A stretch of DNA of 64,000 bases from Owenia fusiformis (taxonomy: Eukaryota; Annelida; Polychaeta; Sabellida; Oweniidae), in assembly GCA_903813345.2 (NCBI GenBank), contig CAIIXF020000010.1, forward strand, positions 15,244,181-15,308,180, in the 5' to 3' direction. The translations under genes and the position numbers were made by a program. The notes under the pieces were generated by a model that was not told the DNA's origin, made no database searches, and saw only the letters and a list, made by a program, of their open reading frames with translations. Positions 47,901 through 58,549 of the stretch are shown in pieces; position 1 is the first letter of the stretch; each line of letters starts with the position of its first letter.

Positions 47901-50900
47901 TATGACACGCACATTCTTTGGATTACAACAGGTAAAGATAAGGCAGGGACTTCACCATGTCGTTGAATGAGAACATGGACTTGAGATTTTCTGAATCATG
48001 GTATTAGATTAGAATTACGTTTTTTTTATCTACGAGAGAAACTACATGCTAATTGAGATTTATATGTTATGTTATTCACTTTTCTGCAAGCGTATCTATT
48101 ATACATGGAATGAGAATTTCAGTATGTTGTTACCTTTGAGAGGTATTGTTGACAGAGCATATGCTCGTGTGGTTTTATATCTTTAGGGTTCTTTGTCACC
48201 CAGATCCCCTTCCCCTGACAGCCACTCTCAGGTTTCAGAATGTATGTTTTGTGTTTCTTGGCTCTTGTGTACGCAAGGAAATCACCATAACTGGAATAAA
48301 AGCCAAGAAGTGAATTTACATATTATACTGGTCAATCACTAAGAAAATACATACAAGATTTGAGAAATAAATAAAACTCTTCTCGACATGATAAACTAAA
48401 TTAATATCAATAATTTTTCTATATTTCATTTGTTTCATGTTGCCATGTGCGTCACAAGTATTTTTGACATACTGAAATACAAAAAAGTTGTCATGTTATT
48501 TTCCATATAACATATGAATCAACTGACAAAGATTGCAACTATCTCAGGCCCGTAGCCAGGGGGGGTTCGCAGGGTTCAGGCGAACCCCCCCTGGCCAAAA
48601 ATTCTTTCAAAATCAATTAGTTTTTCACCATTTTGAGCACTTTTCAAGTGATTTTAGTCATATTTGGGCCAAAATTGTCAAATGTGAACCCCCCCTGGAA
48701 ATTTTTGAAAACTGAACCCCCCCTTGGCAAATCCTGGCTACGGGCCTGTATCTTAAACCTGTTCATGTGTCATGTTTAGATCTGTTAAGAGCTTAGAGCT
48801 AAATAAAACTTATTTGTTGGTGTCAAAACTGCAAAACAAGGATATGTACTTACTCTGAAGGAAGGATCCATGATTTTGGGAAGACATTGTATTCTTTAGG
48901 GAATAATTTTATCATTCTATTCATGTTCCTGGCCAGCAGGTCCTTCCTACAGATTTCACTCATTCCGGGGAAATGATTGATTTTCTGAAAAAAAAATCAT
49001 AGATAATGAATACCCTGTAAAATGAATGTTTGGCTTATCATTAATAATTAAACAAATATTATAAAATAGAATAGATGGTAAATGACAATAATTCTTGTTA
49101 TACATAAAATCCTATTTCTAAATTTTGAATATCATACATAGACTAGTTGCGGGTCAAAAAAGAAAATAATCAAACATTTCAAGGATCTAGGAATACTTTT
49201 TTGAGACTTCAGTAATAATTTACATTTTATTCATTTTAATAAAATACATATGAAAACTACAGCATTCAAGTATAAAGAACTGACCTGGTATTTCTTCATG
49301 TCCATGACACGCTCCAATGCCACAGAGTAGTCCGTCCAGTAGAGGTGCCAGTCCTCATCTTCATTGACCTCTTTGAACCCAAACCTCTTAGACACTCTGC
49401 GAACTAGAAATATAGAATATGTTCATGGTGTATTAATGTGAAAGACTAAAGGAATTTTAATTAACTCTGAGAATATTAATTCAATGATTTTCAAATATTG
49501 TGAATTTTCTTTTGTTTTCAGAGATGTTTGTGTATAAATACAGCAGATTGACTTCTGTTGGTCAGCACAAACTGACAAAATAAATTCCTGCTTCCAGAAA
49601 ATATGGGCTCAAAGTTAACCTTGAACATTATATTATGTAGAATAACATACAACATACAGTACTCAGTACTGGAATTATTGTTTTCATGAACAATTCTATC
49701 TAAAATGAAACAATCCTTTCTGAATTCAACAAATACTTGATTCAGAATATTTAAAATTAAATGTAATCAATTCATTACAGTAACTAATATCCCAGATGCG
49801 AGTAGAAATAATTTTAATTTATGTCATTAAAAATTCACAATTCAGTCAAACTGATGTCATATTTGGAATCTACATGTAAAATTACATTTAGAAATGTGGT
49901 TTTGAAAAGAGTTTATCAACTTTGAAAATTTAATTTTCTTTGAAAATGTGACTTCTAGGTCGGGGAGATTCCCCATAGAGCCCATGTTGTAAAACCACAA
50001 AAAGTGAAATATCTTTTCTTGTGTTGGGCAGATAATATTTTCTTTTACTGGACATATTTTAATTTGTATAACTATCAGATGAATAAAGGTAATATGAAAA
50101 CTGAACCATTAAAACTGATGCATATTCAAGTTAAAGGGAATTTTGTAATACCCTGCCATGTTAATTTCCCCGAATCAGCCACCTGGTGGCGGAACTGGTA
50201 ACTACCTACTCGCATCTGAGTAATTGTGTCAAATGATACATTTGTATATGCAATTGATCATGTAACTTGGAAGTATGTTTAAAGATTAATCCATCCACTG
50301 CAGAAGATGAGATCAATTGACTATGTCTACAAGACAATGGTGTAAAACACAATGAAGGTCACATTTCACACGTAATAAAGATAAACAGAGAAAATGTATT
50401 GATGTCAATATCCCCACTGGCGCTGAGAGAGAATGGCAACTTATGATCCATAACAGATAACTTGTCAAGTATGATCAAACTACTTCATATTCATGATAAA
50501 CACAAACTGTTAAACAAGTTATTAATCAATATAAATACTGATATTATTCCTGTAATAGGATAGCTTTCATCAAACAACACTAACTTTGTTGTTATAGAAA
50601 CAAGTAAATACAATGTTTATATCTGGATTAGTTTATGTAAGAACAAAAGACTTGGCTGGAAATAAAATACAATGTAACTCGAAGCGGTATTGCCTGATAG
50701 CGAGAATAGAACTGAAAATAACACGCTGATCAAATTGAGAACAGAGCTGAGAATTACAAGCTGACAACAAATTGATCTCGCTTGAAGGACTATCTATTGA
50801 ACTACGTATAAAAGAGACAGAAAAGAGCACTTATGCAATGCTAACATTCCCATTGTGTTTAATCGAAGGTGTGACTGAAGCATCCTATTATAGCACCAAG

Positions 50901-53900
50901 AAAGAGAAACTAAGTTGATATTGATGAGCACAAAATTGAGAATTGGCAAATTGGAATATTTCAGTCTATTAAGAGTCCATTTTTACATTTCCTATAGTCA
51001 GCAATGATAGAATGAATTACAAAATTATCAAAATGGACCATTTGAACATTTTAGGTAGCCAATAGCTTTAGTCATGACAAATAATTTTTCTGAGGCCAGA
51101 TATTGTTAAACCATTGACACTAAGGAAAAATCCAGTCTCTCTTCTAGATCACTATGACACATAAAAAATTGACACAACAAAATTGCATGTTTGAACATTT
51201 TAGGCAGCCAATAGCTTTAGTCATGACAAATAATTTTTCTGAGGCCAGATCTTAAAGGTGTCCATATTGTTAAACCATTGACACTAAGGAAAAATCCAGT
51301 CTCTCTTCTAGATCACAATGACACATACAAAATTGACGCAACAAAATTGCATGTTCTTTTGTGGAATTTTGCAACTGTTTCTGTTGTTAACATTATTAAT
51401 GGGCATTGCCCATGGAAAGGGATTTCTCCAATCATTGTTTTGATAGAACTTCTCACAAAACCATTAAGATAATGAATATTTAATATTTTTAAATCTACAA
51501 GTACATTTCCAACATACCTGACTCATACTTGCAGCTCACTGTACAGATGAACCATCTGAAAAAACAAATCACATAAAATATTGCACAAATAACTGGAAAT
51601 ATTTCTATTTATATTGATTACTGAAAACTAGTCCAAACTAATGGAGATACTAATAATAGGGATATTAATGTAATATAAATTCATTTGAATGTGTTATTCA
51701 GAAGATTACTGGTCAGTCTCAGAATGTTGAATGCTACATTTCTTTTTATATTTCTTTCTAAATATTATTCCTTTTCAGTTGCTATCCTTAATGTTCTCTG
51801 TGAGGCAATATAAATTCAAGCCCGTAGACTGTGAACCCCCCCTGGCTATGGGCCTGAAAGTAGTGATACCACTACTCTGATACAAGTTGCATGACTCGTT
51901 AATTACCATTTTTACAGTAGGGAGTCTAATTTTACCACTCTTCCAAAAGCAGCACCAGGCATTTTCTATCATTCAGTTTAAGATAATGAAGATGCACAGA
52001 ATAAATCATGGAATACTCTAAGCATCGTAAAATGATCTCTGACTCTATCAGACACATTTATGCATATTTCAATATGTTATTTTTCAAATACTTAAAAAAG
52101 AACAATTTAAACCTGTTAAAGTGAAAATTATTCAAGTATCACCGTTATTCAGACTTTTGTAAAACACATGTATCATGTTGCCCTTTACAGTATTTATAGT
52201 TCATAAGTACATAACAACAGCTATTGTTAGTCTTAATGCATTTACTTTCTTACAAACTGGCTGAATGCCTGTTTCAATATTTGGCTAAACCAATACCCGC
52301 AATTCTCGTAATCTCATTGCAACATTAACTTCTCTTTGAAAGTCATACACCTTTATTTCTCATTGAGCTTTATTCAACATTGTTCAATACAATCCAACGG
52401 TTCGATCCGGCACTTTTATTTATTACAAAAGGTGCTAAAATATCAAAAAACTATCTTGACAATTGAAGTATTTATTGGTCATTTAAATTTGTACCCTTCA
52501 ACAATAAATAACCATACAAAACATGACATTATGGTCACTATGGTGATCATTTACAAGGTTAGAGAGTTGATTGATTCCAAGGTGACTGACTTGAAAGGCT
52601 CAACAAACTTTGTTTTTTATCCGTTCTTCAGGTTACATTATTTATGTACCAATAGTGATCTTTGACCCCAGGTTGATTCAAATGTATAAAACTTGACACA
52701 TTTGGTAATTTGATTTATTCTTCACAACATATTATGCTTTCAGAATTTGAGAAGTTTTACCCTGTTCCCACATTAACAAGCTAAACTACCCTCCGAATAA
52801 CATATAAGATCTACAGTTTTGATGCAGATACGATCCTCATGATCTAAAAAGTGTTTTTGTTAAATATGCCTTTTATGGTAATTTGAATATGAAATGCAGG
52901 GGTGTGTCCAGCTTTCAGTCATGGGGGGTGCGATCACCCCAAAAATTCGGTTATCAGTCAGGGGGATGCAATTGTGGCCAAAAATGGTTTATTTTGAATT
53001 TTACAAATATTGATAGAACTTCCTTCAAATTGAGCTAGAAGCTTCAAATATAAACCATTTTAAAGCTCTTTTCTTCATCTATCATGGTTTTATTTTTATT
53101 GGTTATGGGGGGGGGGGGGGCAGTAGTAATATACAGTAAGACCTATATAATCCAAATGCCGCTGTGACTCGTCAAAAGTGTTCAGATTGGCAGGTGTTTT
53201 CATTTCAAAGTTTTTGATATGGTGGTAATCGATGGCAGATTTAAAGAAGGAGCACGAAAATGTCTACATTGAGAGGTGTTCAAATCAGATAGGTATTCAC
53301 ATACAAGTTTTACTGTAAAGTTCTTAACTACATATCATATAGGCTAAAATGATCACAAAAATATTAAAGGATTAAATGAAGCTCCTGAAAAAATGAGAGT
53401 TCTCTTACTTTTTCTTTTTCTTCTTTTTCTTTTTAGGCTTTTCCTCCTCAATTTTCTTCAGTTCTACATCAGAGGGTGTTGGCTGTTCCGTTCCACTCTC
53501 ACCCCCTTCTCCCTCCCCTTCATCTTCTTCCCCTGAAATAATTTTAACAACATAAATATTTATATTGGTTTTTCAATTCATGTATGAATAGTTTCAAAGT
53601 AGATTAGTCAAACAGAGGACTATATCATCAGAATAGAAAAAAACATGAACATGAAAAATGTCACCACCTGCCATTTGTTACAGACAATAACTGCCTAATG
53701 CCGCCACAAGAGTTGTAGACTATAACAATGTCACCAAATCTAGTGGTGACCTAATAAATGTAAATAATATTCCATAGAATAGCACGATTCCTGAGAGTGA
53801 AATAAAAGTTTGTATAAATCATTGAAAAAATATCAAATAGTTTATCCAACGCACTTATCGCTAATTAATATATCAATCAATTAGTCCCTCGTAGAGTAAG

Positions 53901-56900
53901 TACAAGTCAATGAACAAATGTTATTCTTAACATTCAATACAATGAACAAATGTTATTCTTAACATTCAATACAATGAACAATGAATTGTTTGTGATTGCA
54001 TGCTGCAACAACTAAAAGTCTCATGTTCAATATACCAGACCTGATAATACGTTAGAAATTGCAAGTTTACCATTGATCATAATAGACCATGGAATTAGTA
54101 ATTAACAAAGTAGTTGCTTGGTTAAATAGATTCAAAGGTCCATGTGAGATATGACAAGTGATTTTAGGTGGTCATACACGTTTCACTAGAATTTCTCACG
54201 ACAGGCTAAATAAATGAAAACAACGGGCAAAATTATTAGAAACCATAAATTAAACATGGAAAGGTTGAAAAGTCCCCAAAAACTACAGCGCTTTTGGGAA
54301 ACCAACTGGTCAAAATCACTCGTTGTCTGTTGCTTATGAAATCCCTGGTAATTTCTTTCGCACTTTCTGGCCATAAATGCAGTGGTTTTTATCAAAACAA
54401 TATCTTTTCTTTCGAGTGAAGGCTTCACGATGATAAAAATATTAATTGAAGAATTCGAAAAATTAAGAATAGGGACACCATGTCAACAATTTTTTCAAAA
54501 CGTTGAACCTATTTACTGAAAAGAGAATCTTCTTTTTCTGATTTTATTGCATGAAAAGATTATTCATCAACAAGGGTTCTAAAACCTCAAAATTTTCAAT
54601 GACCAAAATTATGCTGAAAACAATGGAGTTTTCCCTATGGGAAAATAACATGGGATATGTGGTTTTTAACTTAAGCACATTTCAATACCCAATCCCTTTT
54701 TGATATGTTTAAAAAAGATCCTCTTTCAGAAGATAAGCCTAAGATTTTTAAAAAGTGCCAATGTGGTGTCCTTACTTAGTCCATAATTTTTCAGAGGTTT
54801 GGATTAATATTTTACTATTATGGGGACCTACTTGAAAAAACATATTGTTTTAGTAAAAATCACAGTATTTATAGCCAGAAAGTACTCATGGTAGAAGATA
54901 TGACCATCTAAAATCACTTGCCATACCTCATATGGTCTCTCCTGACTTATGGTTTATTATTTTACACGAAAGTAGTTCAATCTAAAATCAATGTTTAAAA
55001 GGCACTGTGTTAGTGAACATAGAACATAATATAGAACACATCTAACATGCCAAATGTTAGATGTGTTAACATACATACATTTATACATTAAAAGATAAGA
55101 ACAATGACACCCTTTTTATGAACTATAATATATAAGGGTTATGTACTGGGAGGTTTTGGATACAGGGTTTATCCCAAGGGAAATATGTGTATCTCACGAG
55201 GGACCGCAAACCGACCATACATAACTGGTGTATCTCATACTTGAGTGGGTTTGGGGGTAGATATAACCTTTACCACCTTTTTCAAATGACAAGATAGGCC
55301 TATACTGTAAAAGCATAATTTATATTTAACATTTTCATAATATTCCTTCAGTTCAATACAATAGAATTGTAACATTTAAACTTTTTGAAAAATTTTAAAC
55401 TTCTGAAATTTAAATTTAAAAAATTTTTAAACTTTTTTAAACTTTTGAAAAAATTCCCGGGAGTGGGATGGATATATTATATCTGCCCGCATTTGGCCTA
55501 GAGCGGGACATATACAATATATCTTGCCCGCTCCTCAGATATGATATATATTCCCAGGTGATATCTACCCCAAACCCACTCAAGTATAAAATACATCTTA
55601 TGATGTACTCAAGATATGATTTTTATCCACTCATGGATATGATATCAACATTTGCACATCTCCTAAGTTATGCATCTCAAATATCATAATGATTGGGAAT
55701 CAAAATCACATCACTCATAAACAATAGGATATCCTCCATTTGTAATATAACAAGTCTTGCATTAAATCCCATGCAACCAATTCTTTCTCCAACTTAGGCA
55801 TTTTCCAAAATAGGCCTTTCTGGCTGGTCTAATATGAAACCTTGGTAACATGTAACTACTAAGTAAAAATATGGATTACTTAAGATGCCCAGAATTTATC
55901 TGGTTACTTGCTTACTGGATAAACAATTGTTATGTTAAGTAAATATACATATGTATCACAACACAATATTATACTATTGACGTGACATTGGCACTCTTAT
56001 TAATTACAAGGGCTGAAGGCAAGGAGGATTGACTCCCAGGATTAAAACTCATTTTCCAACAATGAAAACATCGAAATGTCATTATTTCCTGAAATTATAA
56101 CCAACTATAAATTCAAAATAAACAGTTCAAAAGATTCAAACCAATATCTCGACCATTTCTTGTAAAATTTTGGAATTTTTCATCAGGGAATAAGATCAAA
56201 ATTCACGATTCAAATGTTGAAGTGAACAAAATGGTGGCTGTTTGAATTTGAACAACATGCCCATATATGGGAAAGAATATTGATGTTGTACTCTGGGAGC
56301 CAATCCACCCTTGGCTGTAGGAGGTTTATTGGATTGTGCTATATCTATGACAACACAACTGCTGAACTATCTGGTGATAATAAATAAGAATTAATACATC
56401 TAGGGATTGAATTGAGGTGAAGTATTAACACAGAAAAGGAAAATTAATGAGTTTATTGTTTAACATATAAGTTTTCCAGGTTCCTTGGATTTTTTCTGAT
56501 TGGGGTCCATATCATGTTGAAAATTGCAATCTGTTTTTATCTGTATAGTACATGTATACATAAGCCCATCATGTATGTAACTTCAAAGGATATTTTTTGC
56601 TGGTCAGATTTAGTTCATATTTTCACCTTATACTAAGAAATGGGTGGATGGCTGTCTATGATAATGCCCTGAATATTTTACAATAATACTATATGATATA
56701 ATGATAATCAGAAATTAACCACTGATCTAAATGATTTAATCTTATTTCATTTAGAACCCCAACTCATTTTAAAACGGGTTCTGGTGAGGAAACAGTTGAT
56801 CTAAATACCAACTTAAAATAACAATAATGTATTTGCGGAAAAGTTAAAATATACTTGATCGCTTCAAAAGTATTGGATTAAAAATAATCAATGAAACTCT

Positions 56901-57477
56901 ATTATCACGAAGAGCTTTGCTTCATTGGATTTTACTATTTGAATTCCAAAACTGGTTCAAAAGTACAATGTATTATGAAATGTTAACAAAATGTTAAAAC
57001 TTAAAATGATTTACAGTGAGAATAGTTTCAAATAGAAACATACACATGCCATTCTCTGAAATCTGTTTAACTCAAAAATGTGTTAGAGAATGGAAATGGG
57101 CAACAAAGCTGTTTTGAAACAAATCAGTGTACTGGAAATGTTTCAGATGACATTAATTGATATTGCATGACAAAACAATAGAAATATTCAAAACTCAAAA
57201 ATGATTACACATCCCACTGGGCAGTTTACCGAACCCTTTAATTAATTAATAATTAATTAATTAAGTTTTGGCTTTAATTAAATGTCAGTTATATGTGTGG
57301 CTGTATGTTATCAATAACCAACTTACCTAAATCTTCAGGGGGCAGAATGAGATCTCCAGGTTCATCTGCTAGTGTGAGGATGTCATTTTCTCCAGTTGTC
57401 TCAATAGGGGGAGCCTCCTCTGGATCACTTTCAGAGTCAGAACTTGAGCTATAACTTATCTTGTCATGTTTCGTCAT
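32723..57477 (-). CDS. TTLL6/TTLL13-like: Tubulin polyglutamylase, TTLL6/TTLL13-like, 1083 aa, 17 exons
   Basis: Exons in order: 57511-57327 (ATG at 57477), 53532-53409, 51555-51518, 49403-49285, 48984-48854, 48290-48134, 47414-47271, 45230-45145, 44883-44658, 43986-43805, 42224-42039, 41760-41607, 38953-38744, 35753-35265, 34519-34244, 33672-33450, 33078-32723. All junctions are GT/AG with consistent phase (3252 coding bases). The enzyme would add glutamate side chains to tubulin tails in cilia and other stable microtubules, using ATP. The catalytic TTL domain spans about residues 95-430. It has [41 protein letters not shown] and [20 protein letters not shown] followed by VNHSPSF. Assignment to the 6/13 group rests on the Lys-rich N-terminal leader and the YESVRR...YWTDYSV region. 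Confidence 0.95.
33145..33293. mobile_element. TGTCACCAC-ended repeat family, short copy
   Basis: ATATGTCACCACGTGCC at the left, CTTTGGTGGTGACGTAA at the right. It lies between TTLL exons 16 and 17. Confidence 0.65.
33622..34096. repeat. 95-bp tandem repeat, 5 copies, overlapping the TTLL exon 16 acceptor
   Basis: Copies begin at 33622, 33717, 33812, 33907 and 34002. Each has GCCCCCTCTTGCCATGTTAA, an AAACTTCCTTGAGTTTGTCT block and a TTCTGAAATT acceptor tract. The first copy carries the true exon 16 acceptor and its first 51 coding bases. The other four are decoy copies in intron 15, each hitting a stop soon after the exon-like part. Confidence 0.92.
35819..36019. mobile_element. GTAGCCAGG-type MITE, copy 2
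   Basis: CAGGCCCGTAGTCAGG at the left, CCTGGCTACGGGCCTG at the right (one or two mismatches). It lies in TTLL intron 13. Confidence 0.85.
36522..36784. mobile_element. TTAA-flanked MITE (piggyBac-like target), copy 1, degraded
   Basis: Flanked by TTAA at 36518-36521 and 36785-36788. Ends CGTCTTGAATCCCAGG and CTGGGTAGTCAAGAGA. The body is the reverse complement of the element at 44152-44444. Confidence 0.65.
37226..38704. mobile_element. TGTCCCCACC-ended element filled with a 162-bp satellite, about 6 copies
   Basis: Left AAATGTCCCCACCAAGTGGT, right CCACACTATGTGGTGGGGAC then ATAA. In between, a unit with GGTAGACAAGACTTTACAGA and AATCCAAAATGGCTGCC repeats near 37279, 37442, 37603, 37765, 37926 and 38088. 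It then reaches a CGGACAGACAGACGGACAG microsatellite at 38618-38656. It lies in TTLL intron 13. Confidence 0.75.
39265..39406. mobile_element. GTAGCCAGG-type MITE, copy 3 (shortened)
   Basis: CAGGCCTGTAGCCAGG and CTGGCTACGGGCCTG ends with a poly-G run and a shortened body. It lies in TTLL intron 12. Confidence 0.8.
39590..40110. repeat. 43-bp minisatellite, about 12 copies
   Basis: Unit AAGCTAAGGGAGAATGTTCA then TGCACTACAATGTGAGTGCA AGA, very even copies. It lies in TTLL intron 12. The repeats are direct and have no unique spacers. Confidence 0.93.
40625..40865. repeat. 44-bp minisatellite, about 5 copies
   Basis: Unit CATTTCTCACGCAATTCAGG then TATAAATCATTCTTCAGTAT plus ACAA. It lies in TTLL intron 12. 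Confidence 0.92.
41607..42224 (-). CDS. TTLL exons 11-12: charged segment after the catalytic domain
   Basis: Exon 11 (42224-42039) has [20 protein letters not shown], which matches the conserved YP...EKYDKFF piece of TTLL6/13. Exon 12 (41760-41607) is Lys/Arg-rich ([18 protein letters not shown]) and probably helical. Confidence 0.92.
42586..43762. mobile_element. TGTCACCACC-ended element filled with a satellite, about 7 copies
   Basis: Left AAAATGTCACCACCTAAAGG, right hairpin GTCACCACTTTTGGTGGTGA then CATAA. Units containing TCAATTTGAAGCAAGTTGAA begin near 42609, 42745, 42870, 43006, 43154, 43302 and 43480. Unit length varies by internal copies of GGTCAAATGTCAAATCTAAA. It lies in TTLL intron 10. 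Confidence 0.8.
43805..48290 (-). CDS. TTLL exons 6-10: catalytic core and basic helix
   Basis: Exon 6 (48290-48134) has the ATP-binding [10 protein letters not shown] at about residues 207-216. Exon 7 (47414-47271) has [20 protein letters not shown]. Exon 8 (45230-45145) has [12 protein letters not shown]. Exon 9 (44883-44658) has [18 protein letters not shown] and ends LKPYLIE. Exon 10 (43986-43805) has [20 protein letters not shown], then a basic [14 protein letters not shown] stretch like the cationic microtubule-binding segment of the family. The metal/ATP residues (Glu and Asn of IEVNHS) are intact. Confidence 0.95.
44152..44444. mobile_element. 293-bp MITE with TTAA target site, copy 2
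   Basis: TTAA at 44148-44151 and 44445-44448 flank inverted ends CCTCTTGAATACCCAG and CTGGGATTCAAGAGG. The TTAA site is typical of piggyBac-type transposons. It lies in TTLL intron 9. Confidence 0.82.
45848..45983. mobile_element. 136-bp foldback element
   Basis: CAGGGCTACTAGTTTTGAAT at the left is answered by ATTCGAAACTAGTAGCCCTG at the right. Inner arms around GTCTAGGCACAAA / TTTGTGCCAAGAC also pair. It lies in TTLL intron 7. Confidence 0.8.
46560..46624. mobile_element. Right-end fragment of the TGTCACCACC repeat family
   Basis: GGAGGCTGTAACAATATACA then CCACTTCTGGGTGGTGACAT. No left end was found nearby. Confidence 0.5.
48545..48748. mobile_element. GTAGCCAGG-type MITE, copy 4
   Basis: CAGGCCCGTAGCCAGG and CCTGGCTACGGGCCTG are perfect 16-base inverted ends. 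It lies in TTLL intron 5. Confidence 0.88.
48854..51555 (-). CDS. TTLL exons 3-5: start of the TTL domain
   Basis: Exon 3 (51555-51518, only 38 bases) encodes [12 protein letters not shown]. Exon 4 (49403-49285) has [19 protein letters not shown]. Exon 5 (48984-48854) has [20 protein letters not shown] and ends in the FPKSWILPS region. These are the N-terminal lobe of the ligase. Confidence 0.93.
49791..50220. mobile_element. Dispersed repeat with CAGATGCGAGTAG ends, copy 2
   Basis: The reverse-oriented counterpart of 23002-23319, with about 110 extra bases near its right end (50070-50170). It lies in TTLL intron 3. Confidence 0.8.
51040..51335. repeat. About 150-bp tandem duplication
   Basis: GAACATTTTAGGTAGCCAAT and its copy start about 151 bases apart (51044, 51195). 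Both halves include GACACTAAGGAAAAATCCAG. Confidence 0.88.
51817..51856. mobile_element. GTAGCCAGG-type MITE remnant of 40 bases
   Basis: CAAGCCCGTAG joined nearly directly to CCTGGCTATGGGCCTG: the two ends without the body. It lies in TTLL intron 2. Confidence 0.6.
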
Positions 57478-57511
57478 AATAGTACATGTAGGTGTCGGCT
57501 TATAGCAATTT
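53409..57511 (-). CDS. TTLL exons 1-2: acidic and Lys-rich N terminus
   Basis: Exon 1 (57511-57327) follows an acceptor at 57513-57512, so a 5' untranslated exon must exist upstream. The coding part starts [20 protein letters not shown]. Exon 2 (53532-53409) is Glu/Gly-rich, then a run of eight or more Lys. A similar basic leader is known in TTLL6-type enzymes. No upstream in-frame ATG is needed. Confidence 0.85.
53645..53757. mobile_element. TGTCACCACC-ended repeat family, short copy
   Basis: AAATGTCACCACCTGCCATT at the left and GTCACCAAATCTAGTGGTGA then CCTAA at the right. It lies in TTLL intron 1. Confidence 0.7.
53919..53982. repeat. 31-bp direct duplication
   Basis: ATGAACAAATGTTATTCTTA and the following ACATTCAATACA are present twice, end to end. 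Confidence 0.85.
54137..54937. mobile_element. About 800-bp foldback element
   Basis: GACAAGTGATTTTAGGTGGT in the left arm is answered by ACCATCTAAAATCACTTGCC in the right arm. The outer GGTCCATGTGAG / CTCATATGGTC also pair. No transposase seen. It lies in TTLL intron 1. Confidence 0.65.
55228..55598. mobile_element. Foldback element, about 370 bp
   Basis: TACTTGAGTGGGTTTGGGGG at the left pairs with CCCCAAACCCACTCAAGTAT at the right. AT-rich middle. It lies in TTLL intron 1. Confidence 0.72.
55600..57326. other. Rest of TTLL intron 1, no feature seen
   Basis: AT-rich with a TTAATTAA run near 57240-57262. No exon-like frame or element recognised. Confidence 0.5.
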
Positions 57512-58379
57512 CTGAAATAAGAAAAACAAAACAAAACAAATGTTCATAAAATGTAAATAATGTACCTATTAGATAATTGATTTAAGCAAGTCACAAGTGG
57601 TATATGCAGCTACCTCCCTGAGGTCATGGACCAGATGGGTGAGACAGAGATGGGGAGGAGATTTCAAAGATTAACAGTGAGCATTAAATGGGTTTCATCA
57701 ATCAGAAAATGAATGTTTATCTTTGAATTCTTTTGTATCATTTTTATCACTAGTTTGTATATTTTTGCTTTGTACATGTGTATTGTACATATCAAATATA
57801 TTGTCTATTGATATGTCTATAAAAAGAGAAAAAAAAATGAATGGGGAGGAGGGGGTTTGGTTATTTTTGAATGTAAATGACCTGGTCCTCTATAAAATGA
57901 TTATAACATGAATATAGGCTTTTTGTGTCAAAAGCACCTAATATCAATGAAATTGTGAAAATAGTATTGCAATTTATTCTTTAACAACGCAGTATGCCTC
58001 AGCAATTCAGAATTCATGAAAAATGGTCATAAGATATGAGCCCCCTCTAAATATTTGGTGTGGCAGAGCTCAATAAACAAAAAGAATTTCATCGTCTGAT
58101 GATATATGTTTTCATGTTAAACTGATGATGTGGAACATAATTAAAAGGGCACATAGGTTATCAGGTTATCGCAAACAATTTTGTTGGGTATGAATGGATG
58201 TCGTCTTATGCTTCCCTGCACTATGTATTGATAATTCTAATGATGCTTAAATATCACTATTCCACTTATTTTCAAAAATTATTAATGTACTCATCACGTC
58301 TTCCAACTCAACTCTACTCAACTCTGATAACAACACTTCATCAAATGTTTCACAGTGAGAGATATAACAGTTCAAAAAA

Positions 58380-58545
58380 TATTCACAACAAGTTAAAGAT
58401 CGTCTGGATTTTTTTGCAATAACCTGATAAGCTACGTGTCCATTTGAAATTTAGTTGTTGGTGATAAGTTACTGTCCATATCATTGATATAGACAAGGAA
58501 GCAGAGTGGCCCGAGCACAGTCCCTTATGGGACACCAAATTTCAC
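58380..58545 (-). pseudogene. Non-LTR retrotransposon reverse transcriptase fragment
   Basis: On the minus strand the frame reads GVP-stop-GTVLGPLCFLVYIND, the RT motif GVPQGTVLGPLLFLLYIND with a stop in place of Gln. Further stops follow. It is cut off where the next element begins at about 58550. A dead fragment. Confidence 0.78.
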
Positions 58546-58549
58546 AGGT

